Source of the DNA: Lentzea guizhouensis
GTDB taxonomy: Bacteria > Actinomycetota > Actinomycetes > Mycobacteriales > Pseudonocardiaceae
Direction: 5' to 3'
DNA: 64,000 nucleotides
Assembly (NCBI RefSeq): GCF_001701025.1
Contig: NZ_CP016793.1
Coordinates: 6,386,001-6,450,000 of the forward strand
In this document: piece after piece, positions 29,301-36,632 of the stretch
Numbering within the stretch: position 1 is the first letter of the stretch
How the letters are laid out: every line of letters begins with the position of its first letter
Made by a program: the position numbers and the translations under genes
The notes under the pieces: model-generated
What the model saw: only the letters and a program-made list of their open reading frames with translations
What the model was told of the DNA's origin: nothing
Database searches by the model: none

Positions 29301-32300
29301 TCTCCAGGCCCGTCACCCAGACCGTGCTGGAGACGCGTCCACAGCCCGCGGCGTTCGAGTCGAGGCTCACCTACGACGCGGCGGGCAACCTGGAGACGAT
29401 CACCTCGCCGAAGAACGAGGTGACCCGGATGGCGTACGACAAGCTGGGTCAGCGGACCAGCGTCACCGACCCGGCCGGCGTGGTCACCCAGTTCGGTTAC
29501 GACAGCTTCGGCAACCAGGTGTACACGAAGGACGGTCAGGGCCGTGCGACGTACAAGCGCATGGACCAGGCCGGCAACAAGACCGCGGACGTGTCGATCG
29601 CGCCCACCGGCGAGACGTTGCGCACCAGCAGGTACGGCTACGACATCGCCGGCAACCTGCTCACCTCCAGCGACCCGCTGAACAAGGTCACCAGGCACAC
29701 CTACGACGCGCTCGGCCAGCTGACCAAGCTGGAGGAGCCGGTGTCCGCGACCGAGACGATCACCACGTCGTTCGGTTACGACACCTCGGGTCGCCGCACA
29801 CGAGTGACCGACGGCCGGGGGAACAGCACCTTCTACACGTACAACTCCCTCGGCAAGCCCGAGTCGGTGGTCGAGCCGGCGACCGCGGCGCACCCGGCGG
29901 AGGCGGACCGCAGGTGGACCGCCGCCTACGACGGCAGCGGGCGGCCGACCGTGATCACCGCACCCGGTGGGGTCACGCGGACCCGCACCTACGACGCACT
30001 CGGCAGGCTCGCCAAGGAGACCGGCGCCGGCGCGTCCGCGGCCACCTCGGACCGGGACATCACCTACGACGCGGCCGGCAGGACGAAGACCGTCAGCGCC
30101 CCCGGCGGCGTCAACACCTTCGACTACAACGGCCGGGGGCTGCTGACCTCGGCGACCGGTCCGTCCGGCGACGCCACGTTCGACTACGACGAGGCGGGCC
30201 GTCTCAAGTCGCGGACGGACGCGTCCGGCAACGCCCTGTTCCACTACGACAGGGGCAGGCTGTCCTCGGTGCAGGACGGTGTGACCGGCGGTGTCGTCGC
30301 GTACGGCTACAACACCGCGGGCATGCTCGAGACGATGAACTACGGCGGCGGCCGGATCCGGACGTTCGGCTACGACAGCTTCGGCCGTGAGTCGTCGGAC
30401 GTCATCAAGAACGCCGCCGGTGCCGTGGTCTCGTCGATCGGCTACCAGTACGACCTCGCCGACCGGCTGACGAAGAAGACCACCGCGGGGACCGCGGGTG
30501 CGGGTGAGCAGACCTACACCTACGACGACCTCGGTCGCACGAAGACGTGGACCTCCGGCGGCAGCACGGTCTCCTACGCGTGGGACAAGTCGGGCAACAG
30601 GGTGCAGAACGGCACCAAGACCGCGGTCTACGACGAGCGGAACCGGGTGACGTCCGATGGCGACTACACCTACACCTACACCGCTCGTGGCACACGTGCG
30701 TCGCGCACTTCTTCCGGCCTTGAGGAGAAGTTCGACTTCGACGCCTTCGACCGCCTGATCAAGGTCGGCAGCGCCACCTACGCCTACGACGGCCTCGACC
30801 GCCCGACTTCGCGGGGCAGCAAGCAGTTCAAGTACTCCGGCCCGTTGATGGACCCGGTCAGCGACACGGACTCCGTGTACGGCCGTGGCCTGTCCGGCGA
30901 GCTGCTGTCGCTGGGCTCGGGTGCCGACAAGCGCCTGCTGGTGTCGGACAAGCACGGCGACGTGGTCGCCGGGCTGGACTCCACCTCCGCGGACGTGCGC
31001 GACTCGGTCTCGTACGACCCGTGGGGCAAGCCGACGGCGAGCTCGGGAACGAAGCGGAACGTCGGTTTCCAGGGCGACTGGACCGACCCCGACAGCGGTC
31101 ACGTCAACATGGGCGCGCGCTGGTACGAGCCTTCGTCGGGTTCGTTCACGTCGCGTGACTCGGTGACCCAGGGCGGTCCCGGCTCGGCGGGCTTCAACCG
31201 CTACGTCTACGGCGTCGGCTCACCGCTGAACGGCTTCGACCCCGACGGCCACGGCTGGTTCAGCGACGCGATCTCGTGGGTCGGCGACAACATCTCCACC
31301 ATCGGCCACACGGCGCTGGACGTCGCGGGCCTCGTCCCCGGCCTCGGTGAGATCGCCGACGGCATCAACGCCGTCTGGTACCTCGCCGAGGGCAACTACA
31401 CCGACGCGGCCCTGTCGGCGGCGGGCATGATCCCGTTCGGCGGCTGGGGCGCCACCGCGGCGAAGTGGGGCAACCGCGGCTACGACGCCATGCGCGGAGC
31501 CGACAACGTGCCGACCCCGCGCACCCCGGACGCCCCGCACCCGCGGCGCCCCGACGGCCCCAACGCGGGCAAGGGCCCGGACGGCATGCCGCTGAAGAAG
31601 GCAGACGGGCCGTCCGCGGGCAAGGGCCTGCCAGATCCGCGCAAACTGGCAGCAGAAGCGGCCGCACGCAAAGCCGCCGCGGCCAGAGCCGCCTACCAGG
31701 CGGCGGTGAAACGCACCGCGGTCGCCAAGGCAGCGGTCGCCCGCGCGGTCAAGTCCAACCCGATCCCGACCCTCAAGGCGGCGCTGAAGCCGCGCATCGC
31801 CAACGCCAAGAACATCATCTCGGCGATGCCGAACGCGCCGGCCCGCGTCGTGCAGACCGCGGTGACGAACGTCCAGGACCTGAACAAGGTCTACGAGACG
31901 ATCAAGACCGCCATGCTCGGCGTCGGCAAGGAGGTGGTGAAGGAAGCCGCCCAGGCCCAGGTGGCGGAAACCCTCGCCACGATGGGCGTGCCCTACGCCG
32001 AGGAGATCCTCGACCTGGCAGGCGGTGGCAAGAAGAGGAAGCGCCCCGGGGACAAGGGCAAGGAGGCCAAACAGGACGCCTCCGGTGGAGCGTCGTGCCC
32101 GATCCGGCCGCCGGTGACCGCCGACAGCAACAGCTTCGCCGCGAACACCCCGGTGCTGATGGCCGACGGGTCGCACAAGCCGATCGCGTCGGTGCGGATC
32201 GGTGACTCGGTGCCGGCGACGGATCCGACCACCGGGCAGACGGCCACCAAGACCGTCACGGACGTCCGCTCGCACAAGGCCGACAGCGAGCTGGTCAAGA

Positions 32301-32980
32301 TCTGGGTCGCGGACAGGTCCGGTGTGGGCTCGGTGGTCGCGACCGACGAGCACCCGTTCTGGGTGGACAGCCTGCAGAAGTGGGTGAACGCCGAGGACCT
32401 CGAGCCTGGACACCGGTTCCTCACGGCGGACAACCGGGATGCGACGGTCATCTGGGCGCAGTCCTTCACCGACCACGACCGGCGCGTCTACAACCTGACC
32501 GTCGACGGGCTGCACACCTACTACGTGGGTGTCGGACAGACCGATGTGCTCACCCACAACTACCAGGTCACCGGTGTGACCTGCTCGAACGAGCCGACGT
32601 TCGGTTCGACCATCCCGGTGCGCGGGCAAGCATCCGTGGGCAACGCCAACGGCCAGCACGACTACCGGGACAACTACCACCAGGACACCGGCATCAACCC
32701 GAAGGGGATGTGGGTCCACCACGCCGTCGAGAAGCAGGTCATGAAGAAGTACCCCGGCCTGTTCACGTGGGACGAGATCCACTCGCCGGAGAACCTGCGC
32801 GGCTTCCCCGGCGGCCAGGTCAACAACCGCGTCCACCTGAGTGCCATCAGGGTCATGTGGGACGGCTTCTACGACCAGATGCAGGCAGCCAACCGCAGGC
32901 CGACCAGGCAAGAGGTCCTGGACTATGCGACCTTCGTGGATGACGAGGTGGGACAGTGGATGGTCCCGAGGAAGCGATGA
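23306..32980 (+). CDS. Giant RHS polymorphic toxin with Hint domain
   Basis: This is a 3,224-residue secreted or surface protein. It has an N-terminal export signal (VFLVPLLGLLLTVTLVAGVA), a DNRLRE-like region (about residues 345-525), an RHS entry module (from about 755), a LamG insert (about 982-1195) and dozens of YDxxGR repeats. The RHS core (GARWYEPSSGSFTSRDSV) is near residue 2600. A Hint domain spans about 2931-3092; it opens with NSFAANTPVLMADG, with Ser in place of the usual Cys, and ends DVLTHN. The last 130 residues are the toxin candidate: WVHHAVEKQVMKKYPGLF, then NLRGF and NNRVHLSAI suggest a His-rich, HNH/Endo VII-like nuclease. The nuclease call is tentative. The start at 23306 follows GGGGGAAAG. 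The downstream gene overlaps the stop by four bases and is its probable immunity partner. Confidence 0.88.
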   Translation: MVGRRAGRFRAPVFLVPLLGLLLTVTLVAGVAGPGFPIWPWSPGGGTLAEQLEKARGLASEQDSGSADGLASESDSREGNRGMPVSEQSKHAVPDYRKVTDGARNAAKVTDPAVRPAGFNATTSKELVDKRGTHESTYRNTDGTLTTQFSDAPINHQRQDGTWARIDPSLVAENGQWRNRSDGVDLRVANAAGAADLVRLKLDDAHEFAYGMRGARNVAGRLDGTTITYPGVADHTDLQIESVAGGAKETLVLRDRAAARTWDFPLRLKGLSARVVDGAVSLVDDRGREKLRIPPGYMIDSSVRGEDSAAAISHGVRYEIVDNGQTLRISLDSAWLDDAARVYPVLVDPSVFEASGKLSSMQVTSSGGRISNPTELLVGNNGGVRYTSLVQFPAVASALRNHKIFGAQLQVVNFDSTTCKPQPLTVHRVAAPWSTSGADGPAMSPPIAGASFSHGFMAVGQTRSPCPAAPELIDLGIAGEQMVQGWVTGAADHGIALRAGTYANNSGFKRFTGNSANPPKLFVTHSPYNAKYQIEQPIPDPPVTSQQGGKVKVKVTNTSALDWPQAQYDLAYKLFKANNNEDQGVKFAAQLPAGGIPRGGEATLEANIEKLPVGSYVLDFTMRRGDLTFTDEQVAPARITLEVFNIPPVVTGQYPLAGASVETLRPQLWAKGEDHENDPLQYKFQVCEQDDAGNPVSCFDSGWLDNVYWTVPAGKLRWDRVFYWRTFLYDGSSESEGIKFSALITSVPQPEVTSRMGNAPYTGNGLGFDPMVGNYTTAAIDAAAGTVGPELNVARTYNSLDPRAKLTFGSGWSSRYDMRVQPDADGSGNVIVTYPDGQQVRFGQNPDGSYTPPPGRAATLTGLPDNTGWQLVDKDRTVYTFRFDGPVTSVKDSAGRLVDLQYDTAGKLWKAISRTSNRTLTFAWKADGSHVEHVRTEPVDGAALEWKYVYDGDRLLEVCNPDAKCTRYEYENGSHYRSVVLDSRPDSYWRLGEAGGDDAGSQIGVKLGKDKAKFVNIGPNHARPGALEGSDDRAVELNGTSYVQLPEQSVNKHRDLSVELWFKTTSAGPLFSYQDKAVDQTPGAGVPVLYVDSDGKLRGQFWNGRIDPITSTGSVRDGNWHHVVLSGSLATQSLYLDGAKIGSREGVIDHPRLEYAYVGTAHTVGAFPGIAAGRTHFSGHVDELAFYARPLGENQVLTHFLAQKPGNQITTVRMPSMKVAASVSYDHVHDRMKEYVDSDGGRWQLGVPTIGGDERNIIRSVRVVDPGGRPQYLDFDGLKGRILRQVTPLGAATRPEDVIGRNCTTNPDGNITCNGLVVALGVRLFDYDESGFQQTITDEIGNRATLVHDDRGNLTKKISCREEGNCQTTHYTYQAPTADPTDPKTDKLVQTRDARSSGPADDTYLTRSVYTDFGDLLEETNPDGGTTFHTYTDGKTTAFGSTTAKEPARLLKSTSDPRGATTINSYYANGDLAETKSPSGLRTVFTYDVLGRKKTATEYSTAFPAGATTTYKYDKLGRVVELTYPAVKNAVTGQSRTETAKTQYDEDGNTTVAELVDSADPGNPRRSTFEFDDYGRMTRTIGPEGNEASFGYDNFGNRTWAVDANGVKTVYTYTARNKVSQVRLVGWHGKAITPGASRVEPLDPDEPLPDLVLESNQYDHTGKLVLQLDAMGRQTHYTYYNDGLVKEIRAKADDLVTTPFVSIQQNTYDAAGNLTRQIGLGGKVTTHEYDATGRVKASVQEPDTLRRRTDYNYDLSGNVTKVTKSGAYSNAGPFGAAFTEVVDFEYDTWGRQTRETLVGPSGPVTTKRVYDDRDQVTSVIAPRGNVTGGVPVDHTTEYRYDERGRATTTISPPVTTEEYGKAPSVTRPTTVTGYNAFGEVTEVRNAAGDVMKMAYDKAGRTVRTESPGYRAPGSTETKTAAVVAEYDPMGRAVKTTDPSGAVIRMYYDQRGRLVEKRDPKPDAPAEAGGSWFYAYTNNGDLLSTEDPTGAVQQSTYDQFSRPVTQTVLETRPQPAAFESRLTYDAAGNLETITSPKNEVTRMAYDKLGQRTSVTDPAGVVTQFGYDSFGNQVYTKDGQGRATYKRMDQAGNKTADVSIAPTGETLRTSRYGYDIAGNLLTSSDPLNKVTRHTYDALGQLTKLEEPVSATETITTSFGYDTSGRRTRVTDGRGNSTFYTYNSLGKPESVVEPATAAHPAEADRRWTAAYDGSGRPTVITAPGGVTRTRTYDALGRLAKETGAGASAATSDRDITYDAAGRTKTVSAPGGVNTFDYNGRGLLTSATGPSGDATFDYDEAGRLKSRTDASGNALFHYDRGRLSSVQDGVTGGVVAYGYNTAGMLETMNYGGGRIRTFGYDSFGRESSDVIKNAAGAVVSSIGYQYDLADRLTKKTTAGTAGAGEQTYTYDDLGRTKTWTSGGSTVSYAWDKSGNRVQNGTKTAVYDERNRVTSDGDYTYTYTARGTRASRTSSGLEEKFDFDAFDRLIKVGSATYAYDGLDRPTSRGSKQFKYSGPLMDPVSDTDSVYGRGLSGELLSLGSGADKRLLVSDKHGDVVAGLDSTSADVRDSVSYDPWGKPTASSGTKRNVGFQGDWTDPDSGHVNMGARWYEPSSGSFTSRDSVTQGGPGSAGFNRYVYGVGSPLNGFDPDGHGWFSDAISWVGDNISTIGHTALDVAGLVPGLGEIADGINAVWYLAEGNYTDAALSAAGMIPFGGWGATAAKWGNRGYDAMRGADNVPTPRTPDAPHPRRPDGPNAGKGPDGMPLKKADGPSAGKGLPDPRKLAAEAAARKAAAARAAYQAAVKRTAVAKAAVARAVKSNPIPTLKAALKPRIANAKNIISAMPNAPARVVQTAVTNVQDLNKVYETIKTAMLGVGKEVVKEAAQAQVAETLATMGVPYAEEILDLAGGGKKRKRPGDKGKEAKQDASGGASCPIRPPVTADSNSFAANTPVLMADGSHKPIASVRIGDSVPATDPTTGQTATKTVTDVRSHKADSELVKIWVADRSGVGSVVATDEHPFWVDSLQKWVNAEDLEPGHRFLTADNRDATVIWAQSFTDHDRRVYNLTVDGLHTYYVGVGQTDVLTHNYQVTGVTCSNEPTFGSTIPVRGQASVGNANGQHDYRDNYHQDTGINPKGMWVHHAVEKQVMKKYPGLFTWDEIHSPENLRGFPGGQVNNRVHLSAIRVMWDGFYDQMQAANRRPTRQEVLDYATFVDDEVGQWMVPRKR

Positions 32981-33432
32981 ACGGAGTGGCGGGGTTGGGC
33001 AGCTACTACCGGATCAGGCCCGAGGTGGCCGGAGGCCTCGGCGACGACGCGGTCCTCGACCACACCGGCGAACGCCCGGTCGTCACACACCTGCACTACG
33101 AGGTGGCCGACTGGCTCGGTGACTGCATCGTCTCGACGTCCCCGGAGTACCTGGTCGTGCCCGGGACGGCGGCCAGGCTGCAGGGAGCGGGTTTCCGGAG
33201 CTTCCGGCTGGCGGAGGCGCAGGTGACGGCATCCGACCAGTTCGAGATCTTCAACCCCGGCGGCTCGCCGCCCGAGCTCCTGTGGCTCAGGGTCGACGGC
33301 ACGCCGGGCGTGGACGACCTCGGGATCACCGAGGCCGGCCACCTCGTGGTGAGCGAGGCGGTGCTCGAACTGCTCCGCGCCGATGGCTTCGACCACGGAC
33401 TGGTTCTCCCGTGGAGTGCTGAGCAGGTCTGA
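32977..33432 (+). CDS. Probable immunity protein for the RHS toxin
   Basis: This 151-residue acidic protein starts at ATG 32977, overlapping the toxin stop (ATGA) behind GAGGA. That implies translational coupling. It has the layout expected of Imm11-like (DUF1629-like) immunity proteins: an N-terminal YYRIRPEVAGGLGDD region and a C-terminal helix (GHLVVSEAVLELLRADGFDH). Family assignment rests on these motifs only. The position behind a polymorphic toxin is the strongest argument for its role. Confidence 0.7.
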   Translation: MNGVAGLGSYYRIRPEVAGGLGDDAVLDHTGERPVVTHLHYEVADWLGDCIVSTSPEYLVVPGTAARLQGAGFRSFRLAEAQVTASDQFEIFNPGGSPPELLWLRVDGTPGVDDLGITEAGHLVVSEAVLELLRADGFDHGLVLPWSAEQV

Positions 33433-33464
33433 GACTGGTCGAGGTTGACGGTCTGGGCTCCTGA

Positions 33465-33522
33465 GCCGCCGTTGCTGCCCGCGGAGAGCGGCAGCAACGG
33501 CGGCCGGTGGTGCAGCCACCGG
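33465..33522. terminator. Double-hairpin terminator of the toxin operon
   Basis: GCCGCCGTTGCTGCC (33465-33479) pairs perfectly with 33490-33504. A second hairpin follows at once, CCGGTGG-TGCAG-CCACCGG, ending at 33522. Both stand behind the immunity gene. Confidence 0.75.
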
Positions 33523-33542
33523 CGGCGGACGGGGCGTAGGAG

Positions 33543-33665
33543 CGGATCCTTCGGCACGTCATCGTCAAAGACGACTCGCTCGGGACACGCGAGGACAACG
33601 TCGCGTTCGTGGTCAGCGTCGACTCCACCAGCATCCGGGCGCGCCAGCACGCGGCCGGCACCCGC
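33543..33665 (+). mobile_element. IS5-family transposase remnant
   Basis: About 40 codons read RILRHVIVKDDSLG and SVDSTSIRARQHAAGTR. The second string is the conserved VDST.vRAHQHAAGAR motif around a catalytic aspartate of IS5-group transposases. No start, stop or terminal inverted repeats could be found, so only an internal piece of the element survives. Confidence 0.6.
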
Positions 33666-33690
33666 CACTGCTCGACGCGGGTGGCAGCAG

Positions 33691-33719
33691 TGGTCGTTCA
33701 CGGGACGCGGTTGGTTCCC
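33691..33719 (-). promoter_or_regulatory. SigC-type promoter motif 1 (orphan, proximal of a pair)
   Basis: On the minus strand, GGGAACC (33713-33719), 16 bases, then CGACCA (33691-33696). It lies 163 bases downstream of motif 2 in the same direction. No intact minus-strand gene follows; the IS5 fragment lies there instead. The hairpin arms CCACTGCT/AGCAGTGG come directly after the -10. Confidence 0.5.
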
Positions 33720-33773
33720 GCTGTGAGCTGGTTCTCGTGCGCCGGGACAAGCACCTCGGTCTCCTGGATGATG

Positions 33774-33882
33774 AAGGGGGCGAGACCTGTTCACACCCTC
33801 GCCCCCTTCCCCCTTCCAACCCGTTGGCATCTGGAGCGCCACCAACACCTGAGTGGTCGGCGGAGATGCCGCCGCGGTTCCC
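33774..33882 (-). promoter_or_regulatory. SigC-type promoter motif 2 with structured leader (element A)
   Basis: On the minus strand, GGGAACC (33876-33882), N16, CGACCA (33854-33859), then five bases and GTG. The leader contains a small hairpin (TTGG/CCAA) and GGGTTGG, then a perfect 11-bp stem (AAGGGGGCGAG, arms 33774-33784 and 33798-33808). The first 67 bases align closely with element B upstream of the CopD-CtaG gene. Confidence 0.55.
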
Positions 33883-33973
33883 GGCAGCCGGTGACTTCTT
33901 CCGGGAACGGGACGCGGTCGGATCCGCCTGCCTGCTCCACGTTCTGGTGCTGGACGACTGGAAGGACACCGAC

Positions 33974-34391
33974 ATGCAGGTCGTCATCGTTCTCCACCCC
34001 GGCTTCACCTCGTTGGACGTGCTCGGGCCCTGACCGGACGAGTTCGTGGACGGCGTCGGTGTGCACCGGCACCTTCCTGCTCGCTGCCGCCGGACTTCTC
34101 GAAGGGAGGACGGCGACCACGCACTGGGCCGGGCTGGACCAGCTCGCCGACTTCGGTGTGACGCCGTCGAAGGAGCGGGTGGTCATCGACGGTCATTACG
34201 CGAGCGGGGCAGGCGTGTCGGCGGGGATCGACATGGCGCTCACCCTGGCCGGTCTGATCGCGGGGGACGAGGTGGCGCAGACGGTGCAGCTCGTCATCGA
34301 GTACGCACCGGAGCCGCCCTATGCCGCCGGTTCGCCTGATACCGCTCCCGCTGCTGTCCTGGACAGGGCGAGGAGTGAGCTCTCCGCCTGA
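33974..34391 (+). pseudogene. DJ-1/PfpI-family gene with internal deletion
   Basis: The first 20 codons (MQVVIVLHPGFTSLDVLGP, stop) are the typical N-terminus of DJ-1/PfpI amidotransferase-like proteins. After a stop and frame change the sequence continues with VCTGTFLLAAAGLLEGRTAT and THWAGLDQL. This is the nucleophile-cysteine region and C-terminal half of the same family, ending at 34391. About 80 central codons are missing. The gene is dead unless the sequence is wrong at several points. Confidence 0.75.
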
Positions 34392-34436
34392 GCGCGCAGT
34401 CCGGCGCACTGTCCTGCATGGACGATCGTGACCGCC

Positions 34437-34529
34437 GGGAACTGTTCTGCGTCAGGCGACGACTACTGGTGTGAGACCAGCGGCCACTTTCTTGCGCTGA
34501 TCTCCGGCGGTGGTCATCGGTGCCGCCGG
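34437..34529 (+). promoter_or_regulatory. SigC-type promoter motif 3 and leader of the siderophore-importer operon
   Basis: GGGAACT (34437-34443), 16 bases, CGACTA (34460-34465). The 99-base leader starts with hairpin CTGGT-GTGAG-ACCAG (34466-34480) and contains a second hairpin CCGGCGG/CCGCCGG (34504-34529). The substrate-binding gene starts at 34565. Confidence 0.6.
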
Positions 34530-34564
34530 CTGGTTCGCGGCACGGAGTGAGGAGCGACAGCCTG

Positions 34565-35548
34565 ATGAGGCGAGCAATCCTGGTGTTGGTCGCGGTGCTG
34601 CCGCTGGCCGCGGCGACCGCCTGCGGTGGCGCGGCGGGGTCGCCCCCTGCTGCCGCGGGCGGGGCGGTCGTCGTCGAGGACTGCGCCGGCGAGGACGTCA
34701 CGTTCGACCGGGCACCGCAGCGCGTGGTCACCCTGGACGGGTACGCCGCGCAGACGCTGGTCCGGCTCGGGGTTGCCGACAGGATCGTGGGAACGGGGTT
34801 TCCGGCGCCGTTCAGTGCGGACACCGCGCCGTACGAGGAGCAGCTGGCGAAGATCCCCGTGCTGGCCGAGCGGGTGCCCGTCACCGAGATCGTCGCGGCG
34901 CAGCAGCCCGATCTGGTGCTGACGAGCTTCGAGTCGTTCGGCGGACCGCCCGGCAGTCCCAAGGAGGCCGACCTGGTCACGATGAACACCAAGGGGCTGA
35001 CCTCGTGTCTGCGCGGGAGCAAGGCCGCGGCGTTGACCGACCTCGCCCCGACGTACGAGTACGTGCGCAAGCTCGGCGCCGTGTTCAGGGTCTCCGATCG
35101 TGCCGAACGGCTCGTGGCGGAGCTGGAAGGGCGGGCGAAGGCCGTCGCGGCCAAGGCGTCCGGAAGCAAGAAGGTCTTGGTGTTGCAGGACAACCCGGTG
35201 GCTGGGCAGCCGCTGCAGACCTCGGGCGCCGGCACCATCGCCCACGCCGTGATCACCATGGCCGGTGGGCGGAGCATCTTCTCCGACGTCTCGTCGATGC
35301 ACGCGGAGATCTCGCCGGAGGAGGTCGTCCAGCGCGATCCCGAGGTCGTGTGGGTCATCACGGACTACACGTTCGCGAAGCTGAAGGGCCAGGAGCTGGT
35401 GGCGGCGGTCAAGGCCAACCCGTTGCTGGCGAACACCACCGCGGGGAAGCAGGGGAAGATCATTTCCACGTCGCAGTACCTGGTCTCGTTCCCCAGTCCG
35501 CTCAACGTCGACGGCCTGGAGCAGCTCGCCGCGGCCCTGCACGGCTGA
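34565..35548 (+). CDS. Siderophore-type ABC transporter substrate-binding lipoprotein
   Basis: This 327-residue lipoprotein has a signal peptide ending in a lipobox-like ATAC (Cys near residue 21). It has the FepB/BtuF class-III fold (TroA-like): APQRVVTLDGYAAQTLVRLG, a long central helix, and a C-terminal domain with NPLLANTTAGKQGKI. The binding pocket cannot be assigned to one compound. The gene is followed after one base by the FecCD permease and then the ATPase, giving a complete importer for an iron-siderophore, cobalamin-like or other metal chelate. The start at 34565 is chosen because a signal peptide begins there and AGGAG lies upstream. The operon is preceded by a SigC-type promoter. 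Confidence 0.85.
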   Translation: MRRAILVLVAVLPLAAATACGGAAGSPPAAAGGAVVVEDCAGEDVTFDRAPQRVVTLDGYAAQTLVRLGVADRIVGTGFPAPFSADTAPYEEQLAKIPVLAERVPVTEIVAAQQPDLVLTSFESFGGPPGSPKEADLVTMNTKGLTSCLRGSKAAALTDLAPTYEYVRKLGAVFRVSDRAERLVAELEGRAKAVAAKASGSKKVLVLQDNPVAGQPLQTSGAGTIAHAVITMAGGRSIFSDVSSMHAEISPEEVVQRDPEVVWVITDYTFAKLKGQELVAAVKANPLLANTTAGKQGKIISTSQYLVSFPSPLNVDGLEQLAAALHG

Positions 35549-35549
35549 C

Positions 35550-36632
35550 ATGACGACCACCACCGACAAGCAGCCCGCGTCACCGGTTGCCAGGCGCCGT
35601 GCGGAGGCTCTGCCGCATCCCGTTCTGCTCGCCGTCCTGGCCGGCGCTCTCGTCGTGTCGACGTTGCTGGCCACCGGTGTCGGGCCGGTGAGCGTGCCCG
35701 CCGGTGAGGTCGCCCGCATCCTGCTGCACCACCTGGGCGGTGGGGGAGACACAGGCGCGGCCGCCGATCTCATCGTGTGGCGGATCCGGTTTCCCCGCGT
35801 GCTGCTCGGCGCGCTCGTGGGGGCCGGTCTCGCTCTCGCCGGTGCCGTTGTGCAGGGTGTCGTGCGCAACCCGGTCGCCGACCCGTACCTGCTCGGTCTG
35901 TCGCACGGTGCCTCGGTGGGGGCGGTGCTGGTGCTGACGACCGGTGCTTCGGTGCTCGGTGCGCTGACGTTGCCGTTCGCTGCGTTCGCCGGTGCCACCG
36001 CGGCGGTGGCGGTGGTGCTCGCGATGGCGCGGCACCGAGGGCGGTTGTTGCCGATGCGGCTGGTCCTGGTCGGTGTCGCGTTCGGTCATCTCTTCGCCGG
36101 GCTGACGTCGTTCATGCTCGCCCGCACCGACTCCTCCGCCGCCCAGCAGCAGATCATCTTCTGGATGCTCGGCGGGTTGTCCGGTGCGCGGTGGGCGACC
36201 CTGCCGGTCACGGCCGCCGTGGTCGTCGGCGCGACGGTGTTGCTGCTCGTGCGGGCACGCAGGCTCAACGCGCTCGTGCTCGGCGAGGAGGCCAGTGCCG
36301 CGCTCGGGCTCAACGCGAGCAGGTTGCGCTGGTACCTGCTGGTCCTCGCCACGCTGTTGACGGGCACGGTCGTGGCCGTGTCGGGTGGTATCGGGTTCGT
36401 CGGGCTGATCGTGCCGCACCTGGCGCGCATGCTGGTCGGTGCCGACCACCGGCGGATGTTGCCGGTCACCGTGCTGCTCGGTGCGTTGTTCCTGCTGTGG
36501 GCAGACGTGGCGGCCAGGGTGGTGGTCGCTCCGGCCGAGCTGCCGATCGGCATCCTGACCGCGTTCCTCGGCGTGCCGTTCTTCCTGCTCGTCATGAGGG
36601 CTCGCGGCTTGGCCACCCAGGAGAACGCATGA
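35550..36632 (+). CDS. FecCD-family ABC transporter permease
   Basis: This 360-residue inner-membrane permease has about nine or ten transmembrane segments and typical FecCD motifs: RIRFPRVLLGALVGAGLALA, then RNPVADPYLLGLSHGASVGA. The C-terminal GFVGLIVPHLARMLVG is the coupling region that contacts the ATPase. It starts one base after the binding-protein stop and overlaps the ATPase gene by ATGA. The protein imports metal-chelate complexes handed over by the binding protein. Confidence 0.93.
   Translation: MTTTTDKQPASPVARRRAEALPHPVLLAVLAGALVVSTLLATGVGPVSVPAGEVARILLHHLGGGGDTGAAADLIVWRIRFPRVLLGALVGAGLALAGAVVQGVVRNPVADPYLLGLSHGASVGAVLVLTTGASVLGALTLPFAAFAGATAAVAVVLAMARHRGRLLPMRLVLVGVAFGHLFAGLTSFMLARTDSSAAQQQIIFWMLGGLSGARWATLPVTAAVVVGATVLLLVRARRLNALVLGEEASAALGLNASRLRWYLLVLATLLTGTVVAVSGGIGFVGLIVPHLARMLVGADHRRMLPVTVLLGALFLLWADVAARVVVAPAELPIGILTAFLGVPFFLLVMRARGLATQENA

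Noticed and set aside
33096..33848. 250-codon minus-strand frame starting five bases after motif 2
   Set aside because: It runs antisense through the IS5 fragment and the immunity gene and shows no domain; its length is explained by GC-rich codon bias. The start near a promoter motif is the only argument for it.
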